Below are positions 31,970 through 41,156 of a stretch of 64,000 nt of DNA, piece by piece; within the stretch, counting starts at the first letter, position 1, and every line of letters starts with the position of its first letter. The notes beneath the pieces were generated by a model, which was not told the origin of the DNA, did no database searches, and worked only from the letters and a program-made list of their open reading frames with translations. The stretch is taken from contig CBDCOD010000025.1 in assembly GCA_965219665.1 (NCBI GenBank), positions 62,001 to 126,000 on the forward strand, given 5' to 3'. The position numbers and the translations under genes were made by a program. This stretch comes from CBDCOD01 sp965219665 (GTDB lineage: Bacteria; Pseudomonadota; Gammaproteobacteria; CAKMZV01).

Positions 31970-33016
31970 ATGGAAGAATTAGCGCGTATTCGTGTTGATG
32001 CTGCTGCCATAAAGCACAATTATGTTATGGCACAGCAGTGGCATAATGGCTTAGTTTGTGCAGTGGTCAAGTCAAATGCCTATGGGCATGGTTTGCAGCG
32101 TGTGGTGGGCACCTTAGAAGCGCTTGCCTCCCGTTTTGCGGTTGCTACCCTGCAGGAAGCGCAGCAAATACGCGCTATGGGGATCAGTGCACCTATTATG
32201 CTGCTACAGGGTATTCAGAGTAAGCAGCAATTGGCATTAATAGATAGCCTCCATTTAGACTTGTGTACGCACAGTATGTATCAAGTAGAGTGGCTAACCA
32301 GTCACACATGGAAGCGGCAACCTGTCTTGTGGATAAAAGTTGATACGGGTATGGAGCGATTGGGGTTTATGCCCTCTGAGTTTGCAGACATTGCACACCG
32401 CCTGCGCGATTTTGAGTGCATTGCCATGAGTCACTATGCCAATGCAGATATTCCTGAGAGTCCTCATAATGCACTACAAATTGAACAGTTTATTGGTTTA
32501 GAGCATGTTGGGCATTCTTCACTGGGCAATTCTGCCGCAATTTGTGGTGGTCTAGCATGCGGAGATATTGCGCGCGCTGGTATTATGGTATATGGTCACG
32601 ATCCAACGGGCTTACAGCAACCTCATCTACGGGCTACTATGTCTTTTGAAGCGCCAGTGATTGCTGTGCGCAGAGTAACTGTAGGAGAGTATATTGGCTA
32701 TGGCAGTCGTTTTTGTGTTCCTAAAAATGGTTGGCTGGCTGTGTTGCGTGTGGGCTATGCAGACGGTTACCCACGCAGTTTGCCCGATGATACTCCCATC
32801 TATCATAAGGGGGCTGTATATCGGTTAGCAGGTACTGTTTCTATGGATATGACGACAGTATTTCTTGAGGACAATCCAACAGAGGTTGCCGTGGGCGACT
32901 GGATGGAGTTGTGGGGCAATAATGTGTCAGTATCAGTTGTTGCTCAGCGTGCACGTACCATTCCATATGCGTTGTTTTGTGGCATACAATCGCGTGTGCA
33001 GCGCATTCAGGTGTAA
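31970..33016 (+). CDS. alr: Alanine racemase
   Basis: Alr makes D-alanine for peptidoglycan. The 348-aa protein has the PLP-lysine motif AVVKSNAYGHGL (Lys34), RVGYADGYPRSLP and the MDMTTV block. The ATG at 31970 was chosen over an in-frame TTG 21 bp upstream because it gives the standard N-terminus. The downstream rarA gene begins 2 bp after its stop, implying co-transcription. The 91 bp before it hold no gene. Confidence 0.93.
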   Translation: MEELARIRVDAAAIKHNYVMAQQWHNGLVCAVVKSNAYGHGLQRVVGTLEALASRFAVATLQEAQQIRAMGISAPIMLLQGIQSKQQLALIDSLHLDLCTHSMYQVEWLTSHTWKRQPVLWIKVDTGMERLGFMPSEFADIAHRLRDFECIAMSHYANADIPESPHNALQIEQFIGLEHVGHSSLGNSAAICGGLACGDIARAGIMVYGHDPTGLQQPHLRATMSFEAPVIAVRRVTVGEYIGYGSRFCVPKNGWLAVLRVGYADGYPRSLPDDTPIYHKGAVYRLAGTVSMDMTTVFLEDNPTEVAVGDWMELWGNNVSVSVVAQRARTIPYALFCGIQSRVQRIQV

Positions 33017-33017
33017 G

Positions 33018-34295
33018 ATGAAGCCACTTGCAGAAATTTTACGTCCCCAACAACTCAAAGCAGTTATTGGGCAAAGACACTTATTAGGGGTCGGAAAGCC
33101 GCTTTCAACAGCAGTTTTTCGCCGCCACTCCATGATTTTATGGGGGCCTCCTGGCAGTGGGAAAACTACATTGGCACGCCTGTTTGCACAGAGCGATGAC
33201 TGTGCGTTTATTACTCTCTCAGCAGTGACAGATGGGTTGTCTAGTGTTCGGGATGCTATCAAAGCAGCACAAACGAACCAGCAAGGCGTATTGAAGCAGG
33301 ATACGGTTCTATTTGTTGATGAAGTGCATCGCTTTAATAAAGCACAGCAGGACAGTTTTTTGCCACATATTGAGTCTGGACTCATTACTTTTATTGGTGC
33401 CACGACAGAAAACCCCAGCTTTGAGATAAACCGTGCTTTACTATCGCGTTGTCAAGTGCACCAACTTGAGCCACTTAATGAAGAAGATTTACAACAATTA
33501 TTACAGCGTGCCCAACAGCACCTTACACAGCATTTTGAAACCGTTGATTTGAGTGCTGTATCGGATTTGCTCATACAGCGTTGCCATGGTGACGGCAGGC
33601 AACTATTAAACCAAATAGAGCAGTTGCAGGCCCTATCTCAAGATGGTGTATTGCGCCCGAGCATGGAGCAAGCACAACAATGTTTAGGTGCGCGCTATCA
33701 TGTATTTGATAAGCAAGGCGACCACTGGTATGACATGATTTCAGCTGTTCATAAGTCTATTCGTGGTTCTGACCCCGATGCTGGTCTTTATTGGTTTGTG
33801 CGTATGGTAGAAGCAGGGTGTGACCCACTGTATATTGCAAGAAGGCTCTTGGCAATTGCCTCTGAAGATATAGGTAATGCTGATCCAAGGGCATTACAAA
33901 TTGCTCTGGCAGCTTGGCAAACTTTTGAGCGCTTAGGTGCCGCAGAGGGTGAGCGCGCTATCGCACATGCAATAATATACTTAGCATGTGCTCCTAAGAG
34001 CAATGCTATAGATAAGGCACTTAAAGCAGCACGCAACTTGGTACAAGAGCAGCAAGACTATTCAGTGCCAACTCATTTGCGTAATGCGCCGACCGCATTA
34101 GCTAAATCATTAGGGCATGGGGCGCAATACCGTTATTCACACGATGAGCCTTATGCAGTATCGTTTGGTCAACATTATTTTCCTGAAGCGTTGTTAGGAA
34201 CTGAGTTTTATCACCCAACCGATAGGGGATTAGAAATGAACATCAAAAAGCGGTTAGATTGGTTACGTTCTCAAGGTAAGGCAAGCGATAATTAG
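33018..34295 (+). CDS. rarA: Replication-associated recombination protein A (AAA+)
   Basis: RarA (MgsA) is a clamp-loader-related AAA+ ATPase at stalled replication forks. The protein starts AEILRPQQLKAVIGQRHLLG and has Walker A GPPGSGKTT (about 46-54), Walker B LFVDEVHRFNKAQQD, the sensor-1 FIGATTENPSF, and the C-terminal EYGxxFYHPT-type end (LLGTEFYHPTDRGLE). At 425 aa the length is typical. A longer in-frame extension upstream overlaps alr and is not coding. Confidence 0.95.
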   Translation: MKPLAEILRPQQLKAVIGQRHLLGVGKPLSTAVFRRHSMILWGPPGSGKTTLARLFAQSDDCAFITLSAVTDGLSSVRDAIKAAQTNQQGVLKQDTVLFVDEVHRFNKAQQDSFLPHIESGLITFIGATTENPSFEINRALLSRCQVHQLEPLNEEDLQQLLQRAQQHLTQHFETVDLSAVSDLLIQRCHGDGRQLLNQIEQLQALSQDGVLRPSMEQAQQCLGARYHVFDKQGDHWYDMISAVHKSIRGSDPDAGLYWFVRMVEAGCDPLYIARRLLAIASEDIGNADPRALQIALAAWQTFERLGAAEGERAIAHAIIYLACAPKSNAIDKALKAARNLVQEQQDYSVPTHLRNAPTALAKSLGHGAQYRYSHDEPYAVSFGQHYFPEALLGTEFYHPTDRGLEMNIKKRLDWLRSQGKASDN

Positions 34296-34298
34296 GCG

Positions 34299-35060
34299 CT
34301 ATTGCATACGAATACCGCCATCTAAACGCAGGCAACTGGCGTTGAAATAGTCGTTTTCAATAATCTGCTGAGCAAGATGGGCGACCTCATCAGGATCGCC
34401 AAGGCGCTTGGGGGAAAGTACTTGTTGCTGTAGGGACTCATATACTTCGGGTTTGACATTATCAAATATAGGCGTGTGAATAATGCCGGGTGCAATAGCA
34501 TTCACTCGTATGCCCCAGCGGGATAGATCACGTGCTATTGGTAATGTCATGCCGATTATGCCTGCTTTGGAGGCACTGTATGCCGCTTGACCTGCTTGCC
34601 CTTCGTAGGCAGCAACTGAGGCTGTGTTGATAATGACACCGCGGCAATCGTTTTCGGGTATGTTATCAACCATAGCGGCAGCTACTAAGCGCGTTATATT
34701 GAAAGAGCCAATAAGATTCACGCTAATAGTCTTATTAAATTTATCTAAGGAGCAAACTCCTTCCCTGCCAATCGTCTTTTCTGGTAGCAAAATACCTGCA
34801 TAATTGCAGCAGGCATAAATTCTCCCTAATGTATTTAGCGTCTGCTCTATGGCACGGCTCACATCCGACTCGTTGCTGACGTCAACCTGGTAATAGGCAA
34901 CATGCTCGCTGCCTAATTCTTCTACAAGCGCATGCCCGGCTGCTTCATTTACGTCAAAAATAGCTACTTTAGCCTGTAGATTGACTAAGCGTTGCACTGT
35001 TGCCAAGCCTATTCCAGAGCAGCCGCCGGTTACGATGATTGTTTTATGAGCAATTTGCAT
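34299..35060 (-). CDS. SDR dehydrogenase in the catabolic locus (possibly 3-hydroxy-2-methylbutyryl-CoA)
   Basis: A 253-aa short-chain dehydrogenase with TGGCSGIGLATVQ (cofactor loop), IFDVNE (Asp selects NAD), CNYAG and YSASKAG (Tyr-x-x-x-Lys). NAD-dependent SDRs next to acyl-CoA dehydrogenase and mmsB in such loci often oxidise 3-hydroxyacyl-CoAs, including the isoleucine intermediate. This specific substrate is inference. The gene converges on rarA with 3 bp between them, and 23 bp separate it from the acyl-CoA dehydrogenase. Confidence 0.75.
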   Translation of the reverse strand: MQIAHKTIIVTGGCSGIGLATVQRLVNLQAKVAIFDVNEAAGHALVEELGSEHVAYYQVDVSNESDVSRAIEQTLNTLGRIYACCNYAGILLPEKTIGREGVCSLDKFNKTISVNLIGSFNITRLVAAAMVDNIPENDCRGVIINTASVAAYEGQAGQAAYSASKAGIIGMTLPIARDLSRWGIRVNAIAPGIIHTPIFDNVKPEVYESLQQQVLSPKRLGDPDEVAHLAQQIIENDYFNASCLRLDGGIRMQ

Positions 35061-35083
35061 AATATCTTCAAGTGGTCAACTTA

Positions 35084-36265
35084 TTAGGCAGTCCCTTCCT
35101 CTAGTTCCTGAATTAAGGCGCGACCAATAATCAGTTTTTGAATTTCACTGGTGCCCTCGTAAATGCTGGTAATACGAATATCGCGACAATAGCGCTCCAA
35201 AGGATATTCTTTAATAAAGCCATAACCGCCAATCATTTGTAATGCCTTATAGCAAATCTCATTGCCTTTATCCGAGCAGAATAATTTTGCCATTGATGCT
35301 TGTTTTGTAAAGGGTAAGTTATTATCTTTGAGCCATGCTGCTTGATAGAGTAAGAGGCGCGCTGCTTCTAAATCTGTTGCAGACTCAGAGAGCATCCACT
35401 GTAGCCCTTGGTGGCGAATAATGGGTTTGCCAAATTGTTCGCGCTCCATCATGTACCGTGCAGCATAATCTAATGCTTCCGTTGCGACACCTAAGGCTAA
35501 GGCAGCAATGCCGAGACGGCCACCCACTAAGCCACCAACAGCATAACGAAAGCCTTGATCTACTGTACCAATAACATTTTCATCTGGTACAAAGCAATCT
35601 TGCATAATCACTTCGTTTGTGGGGTTGCCGCGCTGTCCCATTTTGTTTTCATGTGGACCTATGCTAAGCCCTGAACTGTTGCGATCAACAATAAAGCAAC
35701 TAATACCTTTCCCCGCAGATGTTGATTCATCTGTACGTGCCCACACAATATAGAAGTCAGCAATAGATCCATTAGTAATCCATTGCTTACTGCCAGTGAT
35801 AGACCAGCCGGTTTGACCATTGTGCTCTACCTTCTGGGCACTTGTACGCATTTGAGCTGGATTAGAGCCTGCGCCTGACTCGGTTAGGCAGAAGCCTGCA
35901 TGGGGTTTTTCGCCATGACACATCGGGACTAAGTAGCGTGTTTTTTGGTCATCATTGGCAGAATCCATTAAGAGATTAGAAACCAAATTATTGATACTCA
36001 TTGCCACCGCAGTTGAGGCGCAAATACGTGCTATTTCAGTAACGGCTATCGCATAAGAAACCGCTCCTGTATTACTACCCCCCCATTGCTCATCAACCAA
36101 CATGGTCATAAAACCTAACTCACCAAGTGCTTTTAGGTTTTCCAAATATTGCGTTTCGCCTTGATGCTCGTCAACTAGCGCTGCATTGGGTGCAAGGACA
36201 TCACGCGCAAAATCGCGTGCGGTTTGTTGAATGAGCTGTTGTTCTGAAGTTAGTTGAAAGTGCAT
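35084..36265 (-). CDS. Acyl-CoA dehydrogenase, isobutyryl/2-methyl branched-chain type
   Basis: The 393-aa FAD enzyme shows the family signatures GFCLTESGAGSNPAQM, WITNG and the catalytic-base segment SIYEGTSEIQKLIIGR. It abuts mmsB and 3-hydroxyisobutyryl-CoA hydrolase, both of the valine pathway, so isobutyryl-CoA is the likeliest substrate; 2-methylbutyryl-CoA is possible. The ATG at 36265 overlaps the end of mmsB by no more than a few bases. A longer in-frame N-terminus exists but looks non-coding. Confidence 0.85.
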   Translation of the reverse strand: MHFQLTSEQQLIQQTARDFARDVLAPNAALVDEHQGETQYLENLKALGELGFMTMLVDEQWGGSNTGAVSYAIAVTEIARICASTAVAMSINNLVSNLLMDSANDDQKTRYLVPMCHGEKPHAGFCLTESGAGSNPAQMRTSAQKVEHNGQTGWSITGSKQWITNGSIADFYIVWARTDESTSAGKGISCFIVDRNSSGLSIGPHENKMGQRGNPTNEVIMQDCFVPDENVIGTVDQGFRYAVGGLVGGRLGIAALALGVATEALDYAARYMMEREQFGKPIIRHQGLQWMLSESATDLEAARLLLYQAAWLKDNNLPFTKQASMAKLFCSDKGNEICYKALQMIGGYGFIKEYPLERYCRDIRITSIYEGTSEIQKLIIGRALIQELEEGTA

Positions 36266-36266
36266 A

Positions 36267-37139
36267 TCATTCTCCTGTGTAATGTTTAAGGATGGAGGAA
36301 AAATCAAGTTCTGAATGCTGTTGGGCATGCTGTGCATAGAGCGAGCGCACTAGACTGCCTAAGTGAATAGGCACTTCATTGTTGATAGCAGTTGTTTCAG
36401 CCAGTCCCAAATCTTTTAGCATTAAACCAGTCTTGAAGCCACCTTGATACGCATTGCTTGCAGGTGCGTTATCCATTACCTTAGGATAGGGATTGTAGCG
36501 ATCAAGCACCCAGTTACTACCGGATGCCTGATGCATGATATTGGATAATATTTTTACATCCAATCCCAAACGACTGCCCAGATTTAAGGCTTCACAAGTG
36601 CCTGCCATACTAATTGCTAACATCATATTATTGCAAATTTTGGCAATTTGTCCTGCACCAGCTTTGCCAGCATGAAATATATTCTGACCCATAGCGTATA
36701 GAATAGGTTTGGCACGTTCCACTGCATCATCATCACCGCCAACCATAAAAGTAAGCGTGGCATTTTGCGCGCCCTTTATGCCGCCAGACATCGGAGAATC
36801 AACACAAATATGGCTATGCGCTGCTGCATGCTCATGTAACGCGATAGCGCTATCATAGTCAGCGGTCGTACAGTCAATAAATAGGCATGATGCGTTGACT
36901 TTCTCAGCTAAGTGATTATCAATAATTGCTGCTCGCATGTGTTTTCCAGCAGGTAGAGCACTGATTACTACATCGGCATTGTGCCCAATATCCTCTTGTA
37001 GCAGTGTGCTAAGTTGTGCTTGTTCAGCTGCTTGACATTGCTGCGTACTGAGATCAAAAACGGCGACATCAAATTTTTTAGACAGATTAACTGCCATAGG
37101 CAATCCCATATTGCCAAGACCAATAAAATGAATTTTCAT
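36267..37139 (-). CDS. mmsB: 3-hydroxyisobutyrate dehydrogenase
   Basis: The protein oxidises 3-hydroxyisobutyrate to methylmalonate semialdehyde with NAD. The nucleotide loop GLGNMGLPMAVNL, the substrate block DSPMSGGIKGA and the catalytic Lys in AGQIAKICNNM are all present in 290 aa. The chosen ATG starts MKIHFIGLG. It overlaps the preceding HIBCH gene by 4 bp. Its product is the substrate of the mmsA enzyme in the divergent operon. Confidence 0.93.
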   Translation of the reverse strand: MKIHFIGLGNMGLPMAVNLSKKFDVAVFDLSTQQCQAAEQAQLSTLLQEDIGHNADVVISALPAGKHMRAAIIDNHLAEKVNASCLFIDCTTADYDSAIALHEHAAAHSHICVDSPMSGGIKGAQNATLTFMVGGDDDAVERAKPILYAMGQNIFHAGKAGAGQIAKICNNMMLAISMAGTCEALNLGSRLGLDVKILSNIMHQASGSNWVLDRYNPYPKVMDNAPASNAYQGGFKTGLMLKDLGLAETTAINNEVPIHLGSLVRSLYAQHAQQHSELDFSSILKHYTGE

Positions 37140-38179
37140 AGTAACTCCCATTGTAGTTTTTTATGTTTATCTGTATTCAAATAGGAATCATTAGACCAGC
37201 ATGGCTGAAAGTCTTTGTCCATGATTAGGGCGCGGATTCCTTCTAAAAAATCACCCTGTCGGCACATAGCGGTGACTATTTCATACTCTTTTTCTAAAAC
37301 CGCCTTGCGGTCAAGGCAGCGACTATCTTTCAAATGTTGCCATGTTAGGGATAGAGCAAGCGGTGAAGCATAGTCAGCTTTGGAACAAAATTTTTCGGCA
37401 GCAGGAATATTTTTTAGTGCATTTAATACGTCTGCAGGTGACTTTTGTAGTGCTGGGGTTATGGCATCTGCATGTGCCTCAATCCAACTGATTTCAGGCT
37501 GTATATGTTGTACATTGGTCTCATGCAAATGCTGTAATAGCGCATCAGCCTCTTCATGTTGCAGACCATCTATCATGCTTTCGTACTGCCCGCGTGCTAA
37601 CTGATAATCGGCCAGCCCTAAAAAGAGTGCATCAGTTGCAGTGGCGTGCCCGCCAGTGAGAGGCAGCAACCATTCCAACCTGTCAGGGCGGCAATTTAGA
37701 AAATCACCACTACCTACATCGGGGATAAGCCCAATATGAGTTTCTGGCATTGCCATGCGCAGGCTATCAGTAATAACACGATGGCGGCATCCTTGCATAA
37801 GCCCCATGCCACCTCCCATAACAATACCGTCAACAAAGGCAATGGTTGGCTTAGGATAGGTATATAGCGCGTAGTCTAAACTGTATTCTAGATCAAAAAA
37901 CGCATCGCATTGGGCAAATTCTTGATCCCGCATATGCTGATAGAGTTGTTGAATATCTCCACCAGCGCAGAAGGCTTTTTCGCCTGCTCCACGCAGGACA
38001 ATGGTTTCAATCATATCATCATTCTGCCATTGTTTCAGTCCATCTAATAACTGTCGTGCCATGGGGAAATTTAAGGCATTCAGCATTTGTGGTGCATTCA
38101 GTGTTACCTGTAGCACATTGCCGCATAATTGGGTTGAGAGTAATGAGTTAGCCAATGTACTCTGGTTATAGTCCTGCAT
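37136..38179 (-). CDS. 3-hydroxyisobutyryl-CoA hydrolase (enoyl-CoA hydratase fold)
   Basis: A crotonase-fold hydrolase of 347 aa releasing 3-hydroxyisobutyrate in valine degradation. LRGAGEKAFCAGGDIQQLYQ is the CoA-binding loop, FVDGIVMGGGMGLMQGCRH is the oxyanion region, and MAMPETHIGLIPDVGSGDFL has the HIBCH-type Glu/Asp pair. It starts at the ATG at 38179, overlapping the ETF-QO gene by 14 bp. It is longer than enoyl-CoA hydratases, consistent with HIBCH. Confidence 0.9.
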   Translation of the reverse strand: MQDYNQSTLANSLLSTQLCGNVLQVTLNAPQMLNALNFPMARQLLDGLKQWQNDDMIETIVLRGAGEKAFCAGGDIQQLYQHMRDQEFAQCDAFFDLEYSLDYALYTYPKPTIAFVDGIVMGGGMGLMQGCRHRVITDSLRMAMPETHIGLIPDVGSGDFLNCRPDRLEWLLPLTGGHATATDALFLGLADYQLARGQYESMIDGLQHEEADALLQHLHETNVQHIQPEISWIEAHADAITPALQKSPADVLNALKNIPAAEKFCSKADYASPLALSLTWQHLKDSRCLDRKAVLEKEYEIVTAMCRQGDFLEGIRALIMDKDFQPCWSNDSYLNTDKHKKLQWELL

Positions 38180-39815
38180 AATTGGGACCACTGCCTCCTT
38201 CAGGGGTTAGCCATGTAATATTTGAATAAGGGTCTTTAATATCACAGGTTTTACAATGTATGCAGTTCTGTGCATTAATGCGTAGGTATTGCTCGCCCTT
38301 TTCATTGCTGGTAATTTCATAAACGGCAGCAGGGCAATAGCGTTGAGCAGGTTCTGCATACTCGGGCAAATTCTTGCTAATAGGTATGTTGGCATCGCTT
38401 AGTTGTAAATGACAAGGCTGGTCTTCTTCATGGCTCAGATTGGCCAGATAAATGGAAGAAAGCCTGTCAAAACTGATGATGCCATCAGGCTTGGGGTATG
38501 TTATTAGCGGTGCTTGCTGTTGGTGGATTAGGGACTGATGGTCAGGTAGGGTATCATGCCATTGCCAGGGTAATTTACTGCGAAATATGCGATGCTCTAT
38601 AGTGAATAATGCACCTCCTAATAGAGTACCAAAACGTTGGATTAATCCACGAAAATTGCGCGCTTGATAGTGTTCCTTATACAGCCAACTTGCCTGATAG
38701 AGCTGTTGGTAATGCTGATGATAATCATGAATATGATTATCAAGCGCACGTTGTGCGAGGGTTTGCGCAGCAAGCATACCATGCTTAATAGCGCAATGGA
38801 TACCTTTGATGCGCGCAGGGTTAAGCATTCCTGCCTCACAGCCTACAAGCATGCCGCCCTTAAAGGTTGCTTGTGGTTGTGAGTATAAACCGCCTTTATT
38901 GAGAGCACGTGCGCTATAGGCTATGCGCTCAGCGCCTGTGAGTAAGGTGCGTATTTTAGGGTGTTGCTTCCAGCGGTTAAACTCTTCAAAGGGGCTTAGA
39001 TGTGGGTTCGTATAGTTGAGTGACACAATCAATCCAAGTGCCACCTGATTATTTTGTAAAAAATATACAAAGCCACCGCCTTCGGTGTGGTTGTCTAAGG
39101 GGTATCCTATAGTGTGTATTACTGTACCAGCAGGATGAGGCGATTCTGGCAATTGCCATATTTCTTTAAACCCTATTCCATAATGCTCGGGATTAGACTG
39201 TTGTTCCAAAGCAAAAGCTTCTATAGCCTGCTTGCCCAAGTGACCGCGACAGCCTTCGGCAAGCAGCGTATGTTTGGCTAACAGTTGGTATCCCTGGGTG
39301 AAACTTTCTTTAGGTTGCCCATCACGGGCTACGCCCATATTACCAGTGACTACACCTTTTAACGTGTCTTGTTCAATGAGTAGGCTGTGTGCGGAGAATC
39401 CTGTTAGTATTTCCACACCGAGGGCTTCGGCTTGTTCTCCCAGCCAGCGCACTAATGCGCCTAAGCGGATGACATAGCAGCCCGTATTATCTAAAGTTGA
39501 GGGTAAGAGCCAATGTGGCATTGTTAAGGCGGACTTTTGTGTGAGGTGGTAAGTGTGTTCTGAGCCTACGATTGCCTCAACGGGTGCATCATTTTGCCAA
39601 TTAGGCAATAATTCATGCAAGGCTATAGGATCCATAATTGCCCCTGAAACAATGTGTCCACCTAATTCAGCGGATTTTTCAACGACAGCAATGCTCCAAT
39701 TCAATTCATGCTTGGCGCTTAACTGGGCAGCATGAATAGCAGCGCAAAGCCCAGCAGGTCCTGCTCCGACAATCAAAATATCAAATTCTAAAGACTCGTA
39801 TGCTGTGTTCATCAT
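38166..39815 (-). CDS. Electron transfer flavoprotein-ubiquinone oxidoreductase
   Basis: ETF-QO passes electrons from ETF to ubiquinone at the membrane. The 549-aa protein has the N-terminal FAD loop DILIVGAGPAGLCAAIHAA, the family block GGHIVSGAIMDP, GCEAGMLNPARIKGIHCAIK and the C-terminal 4Fe-4S motif CIHCKTCDIKDP with TPEGGSGPNY at the end. It is co-transcribed with the valine and leucine enzymes on the minus strand. Two acyl-CoA dehydrogenases and etfAB in the window would all feed it. Confidence 0.95.
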   Translation of the reverse strand: MMNTAYESLEFDILIVGAGPAGLCAAIHAAQLSAKHELNWSIAVVEKSAELGGHIVSGAIMDPIALHELLPNWQNDAPVEAIVGSEHTYHLTQKSALTMPHWLLPSTLDNTGCYVIRLGALVRWLGEQAEALGVEILTGFSAHSLLIEQDTLKGVVTGNMGVARDGQPKESFTQGYQLLAKHTLLAEGCRGHLGKQAIEAFALEQQSNPEHYGIGFKEIWQLPESPHPAGTVIHTIGYPLDNHTEGGGFVYFLQNNQVALGLIVSLNYTNPHLSPFEEFNRWKQHPKIRTLLTGAERIAYSARALNKGGLYSQPQATFKGGMLVGCEAGMLNPARIKGIHCAIKHGMLAAQTLAQRALDNHIHDYHQHYQQLYQASWLYKEHYQARNFRGLIQRFGTLLGGALFTIEHRIFRSKLPWQWHDTLPDHQSLIHQQQAPLITYPKPDGIISFDRLSSIYLANLSHEEDQPCHLQLSDANIPISKNLPEYAEPAQRYCPAAVYEITSNEKGEQYLRINAQNCIHCKTCDIKDPYSNITWLTPEGGSGPNYAGL

Positions 39816-40747
39816 AGTTTTACGTGGTGCAAGGCACTATTACTTTTGACACCGTCAATAGTAGCCATTTGACGAGCAAGTTTTAATAATTTTTTTAAAT
39901 CAATATTCGTATAAACCCCCATGCTTTCAAACAAATACACTAATTCTTCCGTAGCGGTATTACCAGTGGCATTCGGAGCAAAAGGACATCCACCCATGCC
40001 AGCAACAGATCCTTCAAATCGCCTTACTTGTGCACACCAAGCAGCATAAGCATTTGCTGTGCCAAGACCATAGGTATTATGTGCATGTAGCCCCCATTCA
40101 ATGGTTGTATTGGGGTGGGTTTCCATAACAGTATGAAACAGGGCATACACTTTATCAGGAGCTGCCTTTCCAGTAGTGTCTGCTAAATTTAGTGCGCATT
40201 GCTGGGCATTACAACCATGTAAGGTGGTTACTATTTGTTCGATGATATCTTGAACGTGGGCACTATCCATAGCACCATCAAATGGACAGTCCCAACACGC
40301 CGATAGCGAGACGGTTAGTTTGCTATCGATAGTTGCTTGTTTTGCGATAGCACGCAGAATATCAATAGACTGCTCAATACTAAGGTTGATATTGGCCTGA
40401 TTGTGTTTCTCTGAAGCAGAGATGGTAAGCACCCAGTTATTCACATGGTGTTGTTGTGCAAGTTCCAATCCTCGTAAATTAGGAATTAAGAAAAAAACAT
40501 CAGCAACTACGTTTGCTGCCAATGCATCAGCAATCTGAGGAGTATCTGCCATCTGAGGTACCTTGGTGGCACTAACAAAAGCTCCTGCTTCCAAGGAGCG
40601 TATGCCGCAATTGATGAGGGCTTGTATCAGCTGTAGTTTTTGTTCGGTGGGTAGTGGATTGTTTATATTTTGCAGACCATCACGGGCGCTCACATCAACA
40701 ATTTTTACTGTTGGTTTTTCAGAAGTGGGAACTACTGAGTTATTCAT
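39812..40747 (-). CDS. liuE: Hydroxymethylglutaryl-CoA lyase
   Basis: The enzyme splits HMG-CoA into acetyl-CoA and acetoacetate, the last step of leucine breakdown. The 311-aa TIM-barrel protein shows VDVSARDGLQN (catalytic Asp/Arg), LNLADTTGKA, GLHAHNTYGLGTANAYAAW (metal His pair) and GGCPFAPNATGN (catalytic Cys). It overlaps ETF-QO by 4 bp and the regulator by 8 bp, so it lies in one operon. Confidence 0.95.
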   Translation of the reverse strand: MNNSVVPTSEKPTVKIVDVSARDGLQNINNPLPTEQKLQLIQALINCGIRSLEAGAFVSATKVPQMADTPQIADALAANVVADVFFLIPNLRGLELAQQHHVNNWVLTISASEKHNQANINLSIEQSIDILRAIAKQATIDSKLTVSLSACWDCPFDGAMDSAHVQDIIEQIVTTLHGCNAQQCALNLADTTGKAAPDKVYALFHTVMETHPNTTIEWGLHAHNTYGLGTANAYAAWCAQVRRFEGSVAGMGGCPFAPNATGNTATEELVYLFESMGVYTNIDLKKLLKLARQMATIDGVKSNSALHHVKL

Positions 40748-41156
40748 TGCTTTGTTTGCTATTTTGTTCTAAACTAATAAGCAACTCAAACATTTGCTGC
40801 TTTACACGATTAAGCTCATCTTTCAGATTGGTGATGTTTCCTAATTTAGCATCTAAGTCTTGAATGTGCTTATCGCACGTTTCAATCATCTTGATTGCTT
40901 GCATGCGATTAGATTCTACAGAACGATCATAACTGTTAATTAATGTGCTAATTTCTTCCAAACTAAAGCCTAAGTTACGCCCACGAATAGCCAGTTTTAA
41001 TCGAACCAGATCACGTTTGCGATATAGTCGGTGTGAATTGCGTCTCAGTGGTGAAATAATGCCTCTGTCTTCATATAAGCGAATAGTGCGCACATTCGTG
41101 CCCAGCATTACAGCTGCTTCTCCAATTTTATAGAGGACGGTTTTTTGTTTAGGCAT
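40740..41156 (-). CDS. liuR: MerR-family regulator, LiuR-type
   Basis: The 138-aa protein has a MerR winged helix (YKIGEAAVMLGTNVRTIRLY, then HRLYRKRDLVRLKLAIRG) and a C-terminal coiled-coil dimerisation helix (about 78-125). No Cys-rich metal site is visible. MerR proteins of this form at the head of leucine catabolic clusters are called LiuR and respond to branched-chain acyl intermediates. The ATG at 41156 overlaps the upstream hydrolase stop in ATGCCTAA. The long N-terminal extension of the frame is discarded. Confidence 0.88.
   Translation of the reverse strand: MPKQKTVLYKIGEAAVMLGTNVRTIRLYEDRGIISPLRRNSHRLYRKRDLVRLKLAIRGRNLGFSLEEISTLINSYDRSVESNRMQAIKMIETCDKHIQDLDAKLGNITNLKDELNRVKQQMFELLISLEQNSKQSNE

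Noticed and set aside
32865..33017. Longer N-terminus for rarA overlapping alr
   Set aside because: The extra 51 residues are alr read in another frame, and the ATG at 33018 starts the normal RarA N-terminus.
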